A stretch of DNA of 10,882 nt from Bacteroidales bacterium (GCA_023230285.1 JALNXP010000059.1:1-10882); one strand, 5' to 3'; counted from the stretch's first letter, positions 1 to 7,599 are shown. Made by a program: numbers and translations. The notes: generated from the sequence alone by a model not told the origin.

Positions 1-127
1 ATGGCTGTCGTTTGTACTTGGACACATCACCGATGCCAAACCTTCGCAGTACGTCAATCTGCTTCCGGCAAACTTCAAACCCGAATTGTTTGAGTAAAAG
101 TCAAGATGCGGTTGGCGGGGTGGATAC
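1..127 (+). mobile_element. Right end of an IS66-family insertion sequence
   Basis: The transposase tail stops at 97 and is followed by a GC-rich stretch ending in GGGGTGGATAC at 117-127. Its reverse complement starts GTATCCACCC, compatible with IS66 inverted repeats that begin GTA. Downstream of 127 the sequence becomes AT-rich and non-coding. The left end of the element and the 8-bp target duplication cannot be tested because the other boundary is outside the window, so the exact end at 127 is an inference. Confidence 0.45.
2..97 (+). CDS. tnpC: C-terminal end of IS66-family transposase (partial, 5' end outside window)
   Basis: Frame 2 is open from the left edge to a TAA at 95-97 and encodes 31 residues: it begins WLSFVLGHITDAK, contains NLLPANF and ends LFE. 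A tail of the form WL..VL..I......LLP.NF is what closes IS66-family TnpC proteins (IS66_C region). The catalytic DDE part would lie to the left of the window. The stop is followed within 30 bp by a likely element end, as expected for tnpC, the last gene of IS66 elements. The overlapping frame starting at 12 has no recognisable character and is treated as a shadow. Identification rests on a short stretch, so confidence is moderate. Confidence 0.55.
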   Translation, partial: WLSFVLGHITDAKPSQYVNLLPANFKPELFE

Positions 128-190
128 CAACATATTAATAACAATAGAGAACCACTTGAATGAAAACATCAGAAAAGTAGCGACACAAAA

Positions 191-210
191 TTACAAAATT
201 TTTTTTGTAA
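191..210. repeat. Perfect palindrome upstream of sulP
   Basis: TTACAAAA and TTTTGTAA form perfect 8-bp arms around a TTTT loop. The element is centred about 55 bp before the inferred sulP transcription start. It could be an operator or a weak hairpin; the sequence alone does not decide. Confidence 0.4.
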
Positions 211-242
211 AACAAATAGCTCTAATGTTTGAAAAGAAAGTC

Positions 243-250
243 TAACTTTG
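243..250 (+). promoter_or_regulatory. Bacteroides-type -7 promoter element for sulP
   Basis: TAACTTTG matches the TAnnTTTG -7 consensus of Bacteroidetes sigma-ABfr promoters. It lies 24 bp before the ATG at 275, giving a short leader. It overlaps a possible TTG start at 248, which argues that translation starts at 275 instead. A clear -33 TTTG at the usual spacing was not found. Confidence 0.5.
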
Positions 251-274
251 CACTTTTTTTTAATAGACGCAAAA

Positions 275-1974
275 ATGAAGAAAGGTATTGATTTTCGCCC
301 TCAAATATTTGAGGCACTAAAGCATTATTCCAAAGAGAAATTCATGTCAGACCTGATGTCAGGTGTCATTGTAGGCATTGTGGCATTACCATTAGCCATT
401 GCCTTTGGTATAGCTTCGGGAGTCAGTCCCGAAAAAGGCATCATAACAGCCATCATAGGTGGATTTATTGTTGCTCTGCTGGGAGGAACTAACGTTCAGA
501 TTGGAGGTCCCACAGGTGCATTCATCATCATCGTTTATGGCATCATACAGAATTTTGGTTTTGAGGGATTGGCTATTGCCACGGTTGTGGCAGGTATTAT
601 TTTGGTTATCATGGGCATACTTAAACTCGGAACCGTAATTAAATTTATTCCCTACCCCATTGTTGTCGGATTCACAAGCGGTATTGCAATAACCATTTTT
701 ACAACCCAGATGAAAGACCTTTTCGGATTGCATATTGACAAAGTTCCGGCCGACTTCGTTTCCAAATGGATTTGTTATTTTCAACACCTCAACACTATCA
801 ACATTTGGTCTTTGCTCGTAGGCTTGGCAAGCATTCTGATTATCGTTCTTGCACCCAGATTTTCAAAAAAAATTCCGGGATCGCTCATCGCTATTGTGCT
901 TATGACTACGATAGCATACATACTGCGCAACTTTTGCAACGTCAGCGGAATTGAAACCATTGGCGACCGGTTCACAATTAATGCCTCCTTGCCGACACCG
1001 GAGCCTATCAAGTTCAACATGGAATCGATTAACTTACTGCTGCCGTCTGCTTTTACAATTGCCTTATTAGGAGCCATCGAATCGTTGCTCTCAGCTACCG
1101 TTGCCGATGGTGTCACCGGCGACAAGCATAATTCCAATACCGAACTGATAGCTCAGGGAGCAGCCAATATTATCGTCCCGATATTTGGAGGTATTCCCGT
1201 AACCGGTGCCATAGCACGTACCATGACCAACATCAACAACGGCGGAAAAACACCCATCTCAGGCATTATTCATGCTTTTGTGCTTTTACTAATTCTTCTC
1301 TTTTTAGGACCACTTACCAAACACATTCCAATGTCGTGTTTAGCAGGTGTTCTAATCATTGTATCATACAACATGAGCGGATGGCGTACCTTCCGTTCTC
1401 TGATGAAAAACCCCAAAAGCGATGTCTCAGTACTTTTAATTACTTTTTTCCTGACAGTGATATTCGACTTGACCATTGCTATTGAAGTTGGTCTGCTGAT
1501 TGCCATGCTACTGTTCATGAAACGTGTTGCCGAAACCACTCATGTGTCGGTCGTAAAGGATAGTATCGACCTCTCTAACGAAAGCGAAATACATCACGAC
1601 AAAGAAGTACTCACCTTGCCGGAAGGCGTGGAAGTTTACGAAATTGACGGACCTTTCTTTTTCGGTGTTGCCAGCAAATTCGACGATGTGATGCACAGCA
1701 TTGGCAAACAAGCCAAACTGCGAATCATTAGAATGCGTAAAGTTCCATTCATGGACTCAACAGGATTGCACAACCTCGAAAACCTTTATCGAATGTCAAA
1801 AGATGAAGGCATCACTCTGATTCTTTCCGGTGTCAACAAAAGTGTAAGAGATGTTCTAATCAATCGGAATTCGATAAAAAAGTCGGAGCCGAGAACATTT
1901 GCAGCGACATCAATGAAGCTGTTTCAAAAGCATGGGAACTGTCGGGCGCACAAGTTAAGACAGACATGGATTAA
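275..1974 (+). CDS. SulP-family anion permease (sulfate/bicarbonate type) with C-terminal STAS domain, frameshifted near the end
   Basis: SulP permeases move sulfate, bicarbonate or related anions across the inner membrane, usually with Na+ or H+; the substrate here cannot be read from sequence. The product starts MKKGIDFRPQIFEAL. Many hydrophobic helices fill residues about 30-430, including the SulP signature region with GGTNVQIGGPTGAF. A STAS domain follows with FMDSTG, whose Asp is near residue 494. The ATG at 275 is preferred over an upstream TTG at 248, which lies inside the promoter. Reading breaks near 1863. In the frame written, the tail turns into unrelated sequence and runs to 2131. 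In the next frame, translation continues as EFDKKVGAENICSDINEA and stops at 1974, which is a normal STAS end. One A appears lost from a short A-run (AATCGG where AAATCGG is expected), which would give a 566-residue protein. It may be a true mutation or a base-call error. Confidence 0.85.
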
Positions 1975-1978
1975 AAAA

Positions 1979-2004
1979 ACAGTCGGAACCTTCGTCCCGA
2001 CTGT
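1979..2004. terminator. Hairpin after sulP, terminator-like for leftward transcription
   Basis: ACAGTCGG and CCGACTGT form 8-bp perfect arms around a 10-nt loop, directly after the restored sulP stop. A run of A residues lies on its left side, so the minus strand would have stem plus U-tract and could stop transcripts arriving from the right. On the plus strand there is no T-run. Confidence 0.5.
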
Positions 2005-2053
2005 GTCATTCAATTCACTCACACTGATACAACAGCGTAATTCTTATACGTAT

Positions 2054-2080
2054 TCGGTTGTCCATACATTGGACAACCGA
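2054..2080 (+). terminator. Intrinsic terminator between sulP and the aldo/keto reductase remnant
   Basis: TCGGTTGTCC and GGACAACCGA are perfect 10-bp arms with a 7-nt loop, followed by the T-rich TTTACTTTAT. It separates sulP from the oppositely oriented gene remnant that ends at 2082. Confidence 0.65.
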
Positions 2081-2081
2081 T

Positions 2082-2538
<457 letters not shown>

Positions 2539-2546
2539 TTAAAGTG

Positions 2547-2554
2547 CAAAAATA
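2547..2554 (-). promoter_or_regulatory. Bacteroides-type -7 element for the aldo/keto reductase
   Basis: The minus strand reads TATTTTTG, matching TAnnTTTG, 14 bp before the ATG at 2532. The same 8-mer precedes three other genes of this window. Confidence 0.5.
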
Positions 2555-2605
2555 TAACGTGAATACGGAATGAAGAAGACCCGAATTACGTTTTCCATAC
2601 CATTT

Positions 2606-3280
2606 TTACGCTCCTCGGATAAGCAACGCTTCCATCGCATCAAAATTAATTATCGTGCCTTTCCCTGAATGAAAGGTGATAATTCCGTCACGCACCATTT
2701 CCGAAATCGCTCTTGACAAAGAAGGTCGCTCCACGCCGATATAACCGGCAAGTGAAGCCACACTCCTATCCAATTCAAATGCTCCCTTTTTCTCCCGTGA
2801 GAGCAGATAATAGGCGACTTTCGCCTTAATGCCTTTTTGAGCAAAAATCTTCAATCTTTCAGAAATATTTTGCATCTGATTGGCATTAAAATCCATAAAA
2901 CCACGCATAAATCCGGCACACTTTGCCATTTGCTTCTCAACCGCCTCTTTTGAAATATAGATTACTTCACATTCTTCCAACGCAATTACGTCAACAGGAA
3001 AACTGTTGTCATCGGCAAACAAAAAGGCTGCTGCAAGTGGAAATGGTGCAGATATGTCATTCATCGGAAGCGTGAGACCCGAACTTGATACTATTTCCGT
3101 TCTAACTTTTCCACGAATTAACATAACAAGACGCGTAACTTTATCACCTTGATAAGCAATATATTCATCTCGCTTGAAATTTTTTACGGTATGCGAAATG
3201 GTGCATTGCAATTTTTCAATCTCTGCTGCCGGCTTTTCACGACATAGGGTACAAAAGAATAACAAATCTTGCTTTTCCAT
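2606..3280 (-). CDS. hcpR: Crp/Fnr-family transcriptional regulator, probable HcpR-type nitrosative-stress sensor
   Basis: 224 residues from the ATG at 3280 (MEKQDLLFF). An in-frame earlier Met at 3322 would place the start inside the control region and upstream of the -7 element, so it is rejected. Residues about 20-115 form the cyclic-nucleotide-binding-like beta barrel (FKRDEYIAYQGDK.TRLVMLIRGKV). Residues about 125-155 form the long dimer helix. A winged HTH occupies about 172-212 (SVASLAGYIGVERPSLSRAI is the reading and recognition part). It lacks the FNR four-Cys arrangement in its standard spacing, although C10-x2-C13 and C26, C104, C121 are present. Divergent placement next to an hcp operon, and two related palindromes in the shared spacer, point to an HcpR that senses NO or related species and regulates hcp and perhaps itself. 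HcpR proteins of this family are known from Bacteroidetes such as Porphyromonas. The family call is firm; the HcpR role is inferred from context. Confidence 0.85.
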   Translation of the reverse strand: MEKQDLLFFCTLCREKPAAEIEKLQCTISHTVKNFKRDEYIAYQGDKVTRLVMLIRGKVRTEIVSSSGLTLPMNDISAPFPLAAAFLFADDNSFPVDVIALEECEVIYISKEAVEKQMAKCAGFMRGFMDFNANQMQNISERLKIFAQKGIKAKVAYYLLSREKKGAFELDRSVASLAGYIGVERPSLSRAISEMVRDGIITFHSGKGTIINFDAMEALLIRGA

Positions 3281-3291
3281 AATTTTTTTTG

Positions 3292-3299
3292 CAAAAATA
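3292..3299 (-). promoter_or_regulatory. Bacteroides-type -7 element for the Crp/Fnr regulator
   Basis: The minus strand reads TATTTTTG, a TAnnTTTG match, 11 bp before the ATG at 3280. The palindrome at 3316-3329 covers the region where the -33 element would lie, which would allow autoregulation. Confidence 0.5.
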
Positions 3300-3315
3300 A
3301 TAATTTTTTTGATTG

Positions 3316-3329
3316 GTAACATTTGTTAC
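3316..3329. promoter_or_regulatory. Probable HcpR operator, box 1
   Basis: GTAACATTTGTTAC is a perfect palindrome with 6-bp arms and a 2-bp centre. It has the form GTAAC-N4-GTTAC, which as I recall is described for HcpR-type Crp/Fnr regulators outside Desulfovibrio. It sits midway between the divergent regulator and hcp operon. Confidence 0.6.
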
Positions 3330-3346
3330 GGATTATATTGCGTATC

Positions 3347-3360
3347 GTAAATACTTTTAC
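3347..3360. promoter_or_regulatory. Probable HcpR operator, box 2, overlapping a possible -7 element
   Basis: GTAAATACTTTTAC has perfect 5-bp arms around a 4-bp spacer and shares the GTAA-N6-TTAC frame of box 1. The centres of the two boxes are 31 bp apart, close to three helical turns, so two dimers would bind the same DNA face. The box contains TACTTTTA (3352-3359), one mismatch from TAnnTTTG. If that is the operon -7, box 2 covers the promoter and box 1 would be near -43. Confidence 0.45.
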
Positions 3361-3382
3361 CGAAAAATAAGAAACAACAGTT

Positions 3383-4228
3383 ATGAAAAGAAAAATCATT
3401 TCAATAGACGAGCAACTTTGCAATGGTTGCGGTTCTTGCGTAGAAGGGTGCCACGAAGGTGCGCTTCAACTTATTGACGGAAAGGCACGTATTGTAAGCG
3501 AGCTTTATTGTGACGGGTTGGGAGCCTGCATTGGTGAATGTCCAACCGGAGCGATTAAAATCGAGGAACGTGATGTTGAGCCTTATAATGAAACGGCTGT
3601 TATGGAACGTATCTCGTCCAAAGGTGAAAAAACAATCGTTGCACATCTGAAACATCTGAAAGACCACGGCGAGAAAGAATATTTTGTACAAGGTATTGAT
3701 TATATCCGTGAACACAACCTGAATGTTGACATAAGTTCGCTGACCAATGCAGAGTCAAAAATGGCATGTGGCTGCCCCGGCTCAATAGCTCGTTCATTTG
3801 CTGCTTCGACTGCAACTGCTGTCGTTTCGGAAGATAATGTGCCGCAGTCGCAACTTACGCATTGGCCTGTTCAACTTCATCTTTTAAATCCTGAAGCAGG
3901 ATATTTCACCGGCGAAGATGTTGTTTTGGCGGCAGATTGCACAGCCTTCGCTTTCGGCGATTTTCATAACAGATTTTTAAAAGGAAAGAAATTGGCTATC
4001 GCTTGTCCGAAATTGGATAGCAACAAAGAGGAATATGTCGAAAAAATTACTAAAATGATTGATTCAGCCAAAATAAACACTCTGACCGTTGTTATTATGG
4101 AAGTTCCTTGTTGCGGAGGCTTAATGCAGATAGCGAAAATGGCTGCCGACAAAGCAATGCGGAAAGTGCCTATTAAGCAGGTCATAATCGGACTTCAAGG
4201 AGAGGTAAAAAATGAAACTTGGGTTTAA
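3383..4228 (+). CDS. Ferredoxin-like Fe-S protein, probable electron donor to Hcp
   Basis: 281 residues, first gene of a two-gene operon with hcp (18-bp gap). The N-terminal 60 residues are a bacterial ferredoxin module. The first cluster motif is CNGCGSCVEGC (C13, C16, C19, C23). The second is CDGLGACIGECP (C43, C49, C53), with Leu46 where a fourth Cys normally sits, so the second site may be a 3Fe-4S cluster or use another ligand. The remaining 220 residues are soluble and contain further cysteines: ACGCPGS (C129, C131), ADC (C186), ACPK (C208) and VPCCGGL (C243, C244). These could bind another metal centre or a disulfide. Hcp needs an electron donor; in E. coli this is the NADH-dependent Hcr. 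No Hcr homologue is visible here, so this protein is the natural candidate. I recognise the arrangement next to hcp but know no gene name. The ATG at 3383 gives a start directly before the conserved module. Confidence 0.85.
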   Translation: MKRKIISIDEQLCNGCGSCVEGCHEGALQLIDGKARIVSELYCDGLGACIGECPTGAIKIEERDVEPYNETAVMERISSKGEKTIVAHLKHLKDHGEKEYFVQGIDYIREHNLNVDISSLTNAESKMACGCPGSIARSFAASTATAVVSEDNVPQSQLTHWPVQLHLLNPEAGYFTGEDVVLAADCTAFAFGDFHNRFLKGKKLAIACPKLDSNKEEYVEKITKMIDSAKINTLTVVIMEVPCCGGLMQIAKMAADKAMRKVPIKQVIIGLQGEVKNETWV

Positions 4229-4246
4229 CCTTAAAATTATATTATT

Positions 4247-5863
4247 ATGAGTATGTTTTGTTATCAATGTCAGGAAGCAGCCGCCGGAAAAGGCTGCACT
4301 GTAAAAGGAGTTTGTGGCAAAGAGCCTCAAACAGCATCATCAATGGATTCTTTGCTTTACATTGTTCGTGGTATAGCCATTGCGAACAACGAGCTTCGCA
4401 AAAAAGGCAATGCCGATAATAAGGCAAGCCGGTTTATCCTTGATGCATTATTCTGTACTATTACCAATGCCAATTTTGATATTGCTGCTATCGAAGAACG
4501 TATCAAAAAAGGTGTTGAGATTCGTAACGAGCTTATCGGAACAGCTGAAAAGAGGGGTATCGCATTGCCGAATGTCGATGAGTTACACAAAACGCCACAC
4601 TTGCCGGTTGGCGTTTTGGCTGAAGAGAATGAAGATTTACGCTCGCTGAAACAGTTGGTTATTTACGGTGTAAAAGGTGCTGCTGCTTACGCTGAACATG
4701 CTCTCAACCTCGGTTATGAAGACCTTTCGATTTATGAAGGTCTTGAAACGGCACTTGCTGAAATTTCTCGCCACGACATTGGGGCTGACGAATTGGTAAA
4801 TCTTGTTCTTGGTGTCGGACAGCTCGGTGTCAAGACAATGGCGATGCTTGACAATGCCAACACCTCAACGTATGGCAATCCTGAAATTACCAAAGTAAAT
4901 ATCGGCGTGCGTAAAAATCCTGCCATTCTTATTTCGGGACACGACTTACGCGATATGCAGGATTTGTTGGAACAAACCGAAGGAACGGGTGTAGATGTTT
5001 ATACTCACAGTGAGATGTTGCCGGCACATTATTACCCTGCCTTTAAAAAATATGCCCACTTTGCAGGCAATTATGGCAGTGCGTGGTGGAAACAAACCGA
5101 TGACTTTGAATCTTTTAACGGTCCTATTCTGTTTACGACCAACTGCATTGTACCTCCTCGTTCGACCGCTACATACATCGACAGGGTTTATACTACCGGC
5201 TCTGCCGGATTTCCCGGATTCCCGCATATTGCAAACAGAGAACAGGGAAAGTCGAAAGATTTTTCGGTTATCATAGAACACGCCAAACGCTGTGCTCCGC
5301 CTAAGGAGATTGAAACCGGCGAAATTGTCGGAGGTTTTGCCCACGCACAAGTCTTGGCTCTTGCCGACAAGGTGGTAGATGCCGTTAAATCGGGTGCCAT
5401 TCGTAAATTTGTGGTGATGGCAGGCTGTGACGGTCGCATGAAAAGTCGCAGCTACTATACCGACTTTGCCGAAGCATTACCAAAGAACACAGTTATTCTC
5501 ACCGCCGGTTGTGCAAAATATCGCTACAACAAGCTTCCGCTTGGCGATATTGGCGGCATTCCACGCGTTTTGGATGCCGGACAGTGCAACGACAGCTATT
5601 CGTTGGCTTTGATTGCCCTCAAGCTGAAAGAAGTCTTTGGTTTGGACGACATTAACCAATTGCCTATCGTTTATAATATTGCATGGTACGAGCAAAAAGC
5701 CGTGATTGTTTTATTGGCATTGCTTTCTCTTGGAGTAAAAAACATTCATCTCGGTCCTACCCTTCCGGCTTTTCTTTCGCCCAATGTTGCCAAAGTCCTG
5801 ATAGAAAAGTTCGGCATCGGAGGAATTACAACCGTTGACGAAGATATGAAGTTGTTTATGTAA
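4247..5863 (+). CDS. hcp: Hydroxylamine reductase / hybrid cluster protein
   Basis: 538 residues, a full-length Hcp. It is a cytoplasmic Fe-S enzyme that reduces hydroxylamine to ammonia in vitro and is linked to NO reduction and protection from nitrosative stress. The N-terminal cluster motif is C5-x2-C8-x8-C17-x5-C23 ([15 protein letters not shown], then GVCGK). All hybrid-cluster ligands known from Desulfovibrio Hcp are present with a constant offset of 12: H232 (GHDL), E256 (HSEMLPA), C300 (TTNC), C394 (MAGCDGR), C422 (AGCAKYR), C447 (GQCNDS) and E482 (WYEQKA, with K484). The enzyme therefore looks active. It follows the ferredoxin-like gene by 18 bp with only AT-rich sequence before the ATG and no Shine-Dalgarno, as usual in Bacteroidetes. 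It is followed by an intrinsic terminator, so the operon ends here. Regulation is probably through the paired palindromes at 3316-3360. Confidence 0.97.
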   Translation: MSMFCYQCQEAAAGKGCTVKGVCGKEPQTASSMDSLLYIVRGIAIANNELRKKGNADNKASRFILDALFCTITNANFDIAAIEERIKKGVEIRNELIGTAEKRGIALPNVDELHKTPHLPVGVLAEENEDLRSLKQLVIYGVKGAAAYAEHALNLGYEDLSIYEGLETALAEISRHDIGADELVNLVLGVGQLGVKTMAMLDNANTSTYGNPEITKVNIGVRKNPAILISGHDLRDMQDLLEQTEGTGVDVYTHSEMLPAHYYPAFKKYAHFAGNYGSAWWKQTDDFESFNGPILFTTNCIVPPRSTATYIDRVYTTGSAGFPGFPHIANREQGKSKDFSVIIEHAKRCAPPKEIETGEIVGGFAHAQVLALADKVVDAVKSGAIRKFVVMAGCDGRMKSRSYYTDFAEALPKNTVILTAGCAKYRYNKLPLGDIGGIPRVLDAGQCNDSYSLALIALKLKEVFGLDDINQLPIVYNIAWYEQKAVIVLLALLSLGVKNIHLGPTLPAFLSPNVAKVLIEKFGIGGITTVDEDMKLFM

Positions 5864-5891
5864 TCCTGAAAAATTTCTGTCATAAAAAAAA

Positions 5892-5923
5892 GGGTGCTTG
5901 AAGTTTTATAATTTCAGGCACCT
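5892..5923 (+). terminator. Intrinsic terminator of the hcp operon
   Basis: GGTGCTTGAA (5893-5902) pairs with TTCAGGCACC (5913-5922), one G-T wobble, 30 bp after the hcp stop. An A-run precedes it and AAAATTT follows, so it could also act leftward. Confidence 0.65.
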
Positions 5924-5942
5924 AAAATTTCAAATAAGAAGT

Positions 5943-6001
5943 GCAACCTATTGATGTTCTTTTGTTTCGCTACGCTTCACAAAAGAACATCAATAGGTTG
6001 C
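5943..6001. repeat. 59-nt perfect hairpin, REP/MITE-like
   Basis: Two 23-bp arms (5943-5965 and 5979-6001) are exact inverted copies around a 13-nt loop, TTCGCTACGCTTC. The arm begins GCAACCTATTG. There is no T-run, and the stem is longer than needed for a terminator; the operon already has one 20 bp upstream. It resembles palindromic intergenic repeats that occur in many copies, but only one copy is in this window. Confidence 0.7.
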
Positions 6002-6021
6002 AAATAGCAATAACAAAAAAA

Positions 6022-6048
6022 AGAGACTTTATTTTTGATAAAGTCCCT
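6022..6048 (-). terminator. Intrinsic terminator for leftward transcription
   Basis: AGAGACTTTAT and ATAAAGTCCCT form an 11-bp stem with one mismatch and a 5-nt loop. On the minus strand it is followed by a run of eight T. No leftward gene directly feeds it, so it may belong to the IS30-type element boundary or guard hcp from antisense transcripts. Confidence 0.55.
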
Positions 6049-6058
6049 TAAGATTAAT

Positions 6059-6066
6059 TAATTTTG
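6059..6066 (+). promoter_or_regulatory. -7 element of the IS30-type transposase relic
   Basis: TAATTTTG matches TAnnTTTG and lies 7 bp before the first ATG (6074) of the relic. Confidence 0.4.
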
Positions 6067-6073
6067 CGTTGCT

Positions 6074-6350
6074 ATGATGTACAAACAATTAACCTCGGAG
6101 CAAAGGTATGTAATTTCTGCCATCCGGCATACGCTCAACGACAAGCGACAGCCCGTAAACAGCGAAAAACAAAGCATTGCCTATCTTAAATAGGATAAGC
6201 ATAGACCAACGTCCGCCGGAAGTTGACGGTAAACGCTTTGGTGATTGGGAAATGGATACTATTGTAGGACATAAGAACAAAGGAGCCATAGTCCGGCTAC
6301 CAAGCTATTGTCCTTGACGGAACAAAGCATGCTTATGGAAAAAATTGCTG
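6074..6350 (+). pseudogene. Decayed IS30-family transposase
   Basis: The first frame reads MMYKQLTSEQRYVISAI, the start of the IS30 N-terminal helix-turn-helix, and stops at 6191-6193 after 39 codons. From about 6198 another frame reads SIDQRPPEVDGKRFGDWEMD and continues TIVGHKNKGAI, the start of the IS30 DDE core including its first catalytic Asp. A further shift gives LTEQSMLMEKI (6314-6346), which also fits IS30 sequence. A full transposase has about 320-380 residues, so the zinc/HTH linker and most of the catalytic core are missing. It is internally deleted and frameshifted, hence inactive. Element ends and target duplication were not recognised. Confidence 0.75.
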
Positions 6351-6383
6351 TTTATCAATTACAAACAAGCAACCCATACAAAC

Positions 6384-6531
6384 ATGTGACCCCGCAGGGG
6401 TCGTTGGCAGCTGTGTCATAAATTTCAGGCTATAGATATGCGACCCCTACGGGGTCATGTCAGGAAATTTATAAGCTGATAAGGCAAACCCAAAATTGTT
6501 GCAAAGCAACAATGCAGACCAGCCTTGGCTG
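6384..6531. repeat. Cluster of inverted palindromic repeats (GACCCC type)
   Basis: Several hairpins lie close together. GACCCC-GCA-GGGGTC is at 6388-6402 and GACCCC-TAC-GGGGTC at 6442-6456. With their flanks the two are inverted copies of one unit (CATG..ACCCCG.AGGGGTCG). The second is enclosed by ATAAATTTC (6418-6426) and GAAATTTAT (6464-6472), with further pairing CAGCT/AGCTG outside. ATTGTTGC-AAA-GCAACAAT is at 6495-6513 and CAGCC-TT-GGCTG at 6520-6531. No reading frame of note crosses the region. This looks like an interspersed non-coding repeat, not a gene. Confidence 0.6.
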
Positions 6532-6563
6532 ATGTGGTTTTGACGCAGCGGAAGACTTTTTTG

Positions 6564-6589
6564 TTACTTTTCTAATCATAAAAAAGTAA
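6564..6589. repeat. Inverted repeat TTACTTTT/AAAAGTAA
   Basis: 8-bp perfect arms around a 10-nt loop, just right of the GACCCC repeat cluster and probably part of the same non-coding repeat block. Confidence 0.4.
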
Positions 6590-6590
6590 A

Positions 6591-6809
6591 GGAAGAAAAA
6601 ACAGAAAAACAATATATGCAAATAAACATCTTGATTATAAACACTTTAAAATCAAATGCAACTAATGCAAATTTGACATAATATCAAAAATTACACCTTT
6701 AAATCTATATTTCTCAATTCTTTATTGTATTTTCGCAATGCTACTTGAATCTACGTCTGTTGGGTCGGGTCAGGAAAAGCCATATCCGTTGGTTCATGAT
6801 GTCCTGTGT
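6591..6809. other. Intergenic AT-rich stretch without recognisable content
   Basis: Between the repeat block and the end of the ZIP gene I see no coding frame, RNA gene or strong hairpin. The ZIP gene has no obvious terminator here. Confidence 0.5.
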
Positions 6810-7595
6810 TTAACCTAATGCCACGTCTAATATCATCATCAGTACAAATCCGAACATCAAACCCCAAATACCGATATGAGAATCATCATCAAATCTTATG
6901 TCGGGTATTAAATCTTCGGCGACAACAAATATCATAGCACCGGCGGCAAAAGCAAGTAACCACGGTTGTAAAGCCTCTATATATGATGCGAGGAAGAACC
7001 CTAAAACGGCAGCAACAGGCTCTACGGCACCACTGCCCATTCCCATGAGAAAGGCTTGTTTAGGTTCCCCGACAGCTTGTTTTATCGGCAGTGACACAGC
7101 AGCTCCTTCGGGGAAATTTTGTATGCCTATGCCGAGAGCTAACCCCAACGCCGAAATGAACGCCGCATCAGTGCCGATAGATGCCGCTGCACCAAAAGCA
7201 AAACCAACAGATAATCCTTCAGGAATATTATGAATGGTTACGGCTAAAAATAATTTTGCCGACTTATTTATCGAACTGTGAAGACCTTCTTCGTGCTGTG
7301 TCCCCTGATGAAAATGCGGTACTAATTTATCTATGAAAACTAAAAATAAGCCCCCTAAAAGAAAACCTGTCGCAGCAGGTAAAACACTCCACTTTCCCCA
7401 TCCCGCAGATTGCTCCATCGCCGGAATCAACAACGACCATATAGATGCTGCTATCATAATGCCGGACGCAAAACCTAAAAAAACAGAATTTGTCCTTGGC
7501 GAAATATTCTTGAAAAAAAATACAAGTGCCGCACCGGATGTCGTCATTAAAAAAATAAAACATATCCCTAAAATAGTCATCATAGTATGTGACAT
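6810..7595 (-). CDS. ZIP-family divalent metal permease
   Basis: 261 residues. ZIP proteins bring zinc and other divalent metals into the cytoplasm. About eight hydrophobic helices are visible. The transport-site helices carry HNIPEGLSVGF (H122, N123, E126) and IQNFPEGAAVSLP (N160, E163), the family signature. A His-rich stretch (PHFHQGTQHEEG, residues 93-104) lies in the loop before them, and VAEDLIPD (E227, D228) is near the C-terminus. The bacterial ZupT/GufA-like group fits, with zinc as most likely substrate. Translation start is fixed by a strong Shine-Dalgarno (AAGGAGG) 4 nt before the ATG at 7595, unusual beside neighbours that have none. The gene is monocistronic, convergent with nothing and preceded by 190 bp of AT-rich sequence. 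The Shine-Dalgarno and a TATAAT upstream may mean acquisition from a Firmicutes-like donor. Confidence 0.92.
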   Translation of the reverse strand: MSHTMMTILGICFIFLMTTSGAALVFFFKNISPRTNSVFLGFASGIMIAASIWSLLIPAMEQSAGWGKWSVLPAATGFLLGGLFLVFIDKLVPHFHQGTQHEEGLHSSINKSAKLFLAVTIHNIPEGLSVGFAFGAAASIGTDAAFISALGLALGIGIQNFPEGAAVSLPIKQAVGEPKQAFLMGMGSGAVEPVAAVLGFFLASYIEALQPWLLAFAAGAMIFVVAEDLIPDIRFDDDSHIGIWGLMFGFVLMMILDVALG

Positions 7596-7599
7596 AAAA

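Noticed and set aside
12..245. Open frame of 77 codons at the left edge
   Set aside because: It overlaps the IS66 transposase tail in another frame and runs into the sulP promoter; composition and residues show no protein character.
248..274. TTG start that would lengthen SulP by nine residues
   Set aside because: The TTG is part of the TAACTTTG promoter element, and the added residues are not conserved-looking; the ATG at 275 fits better.
3281..3322. Earlier start for the Crp/Fnr regulator adding MLPIKKIIIFAKKI
   Set aside because: It would start upstream of the gene's own -7 element and inside operator box 1.
6898..7233. Long plus-strand open frame opposite the ZIP gene
   Set aside because: It is a shadow of the ZIP coding sequence; the minus-strand product has clear family motifs.
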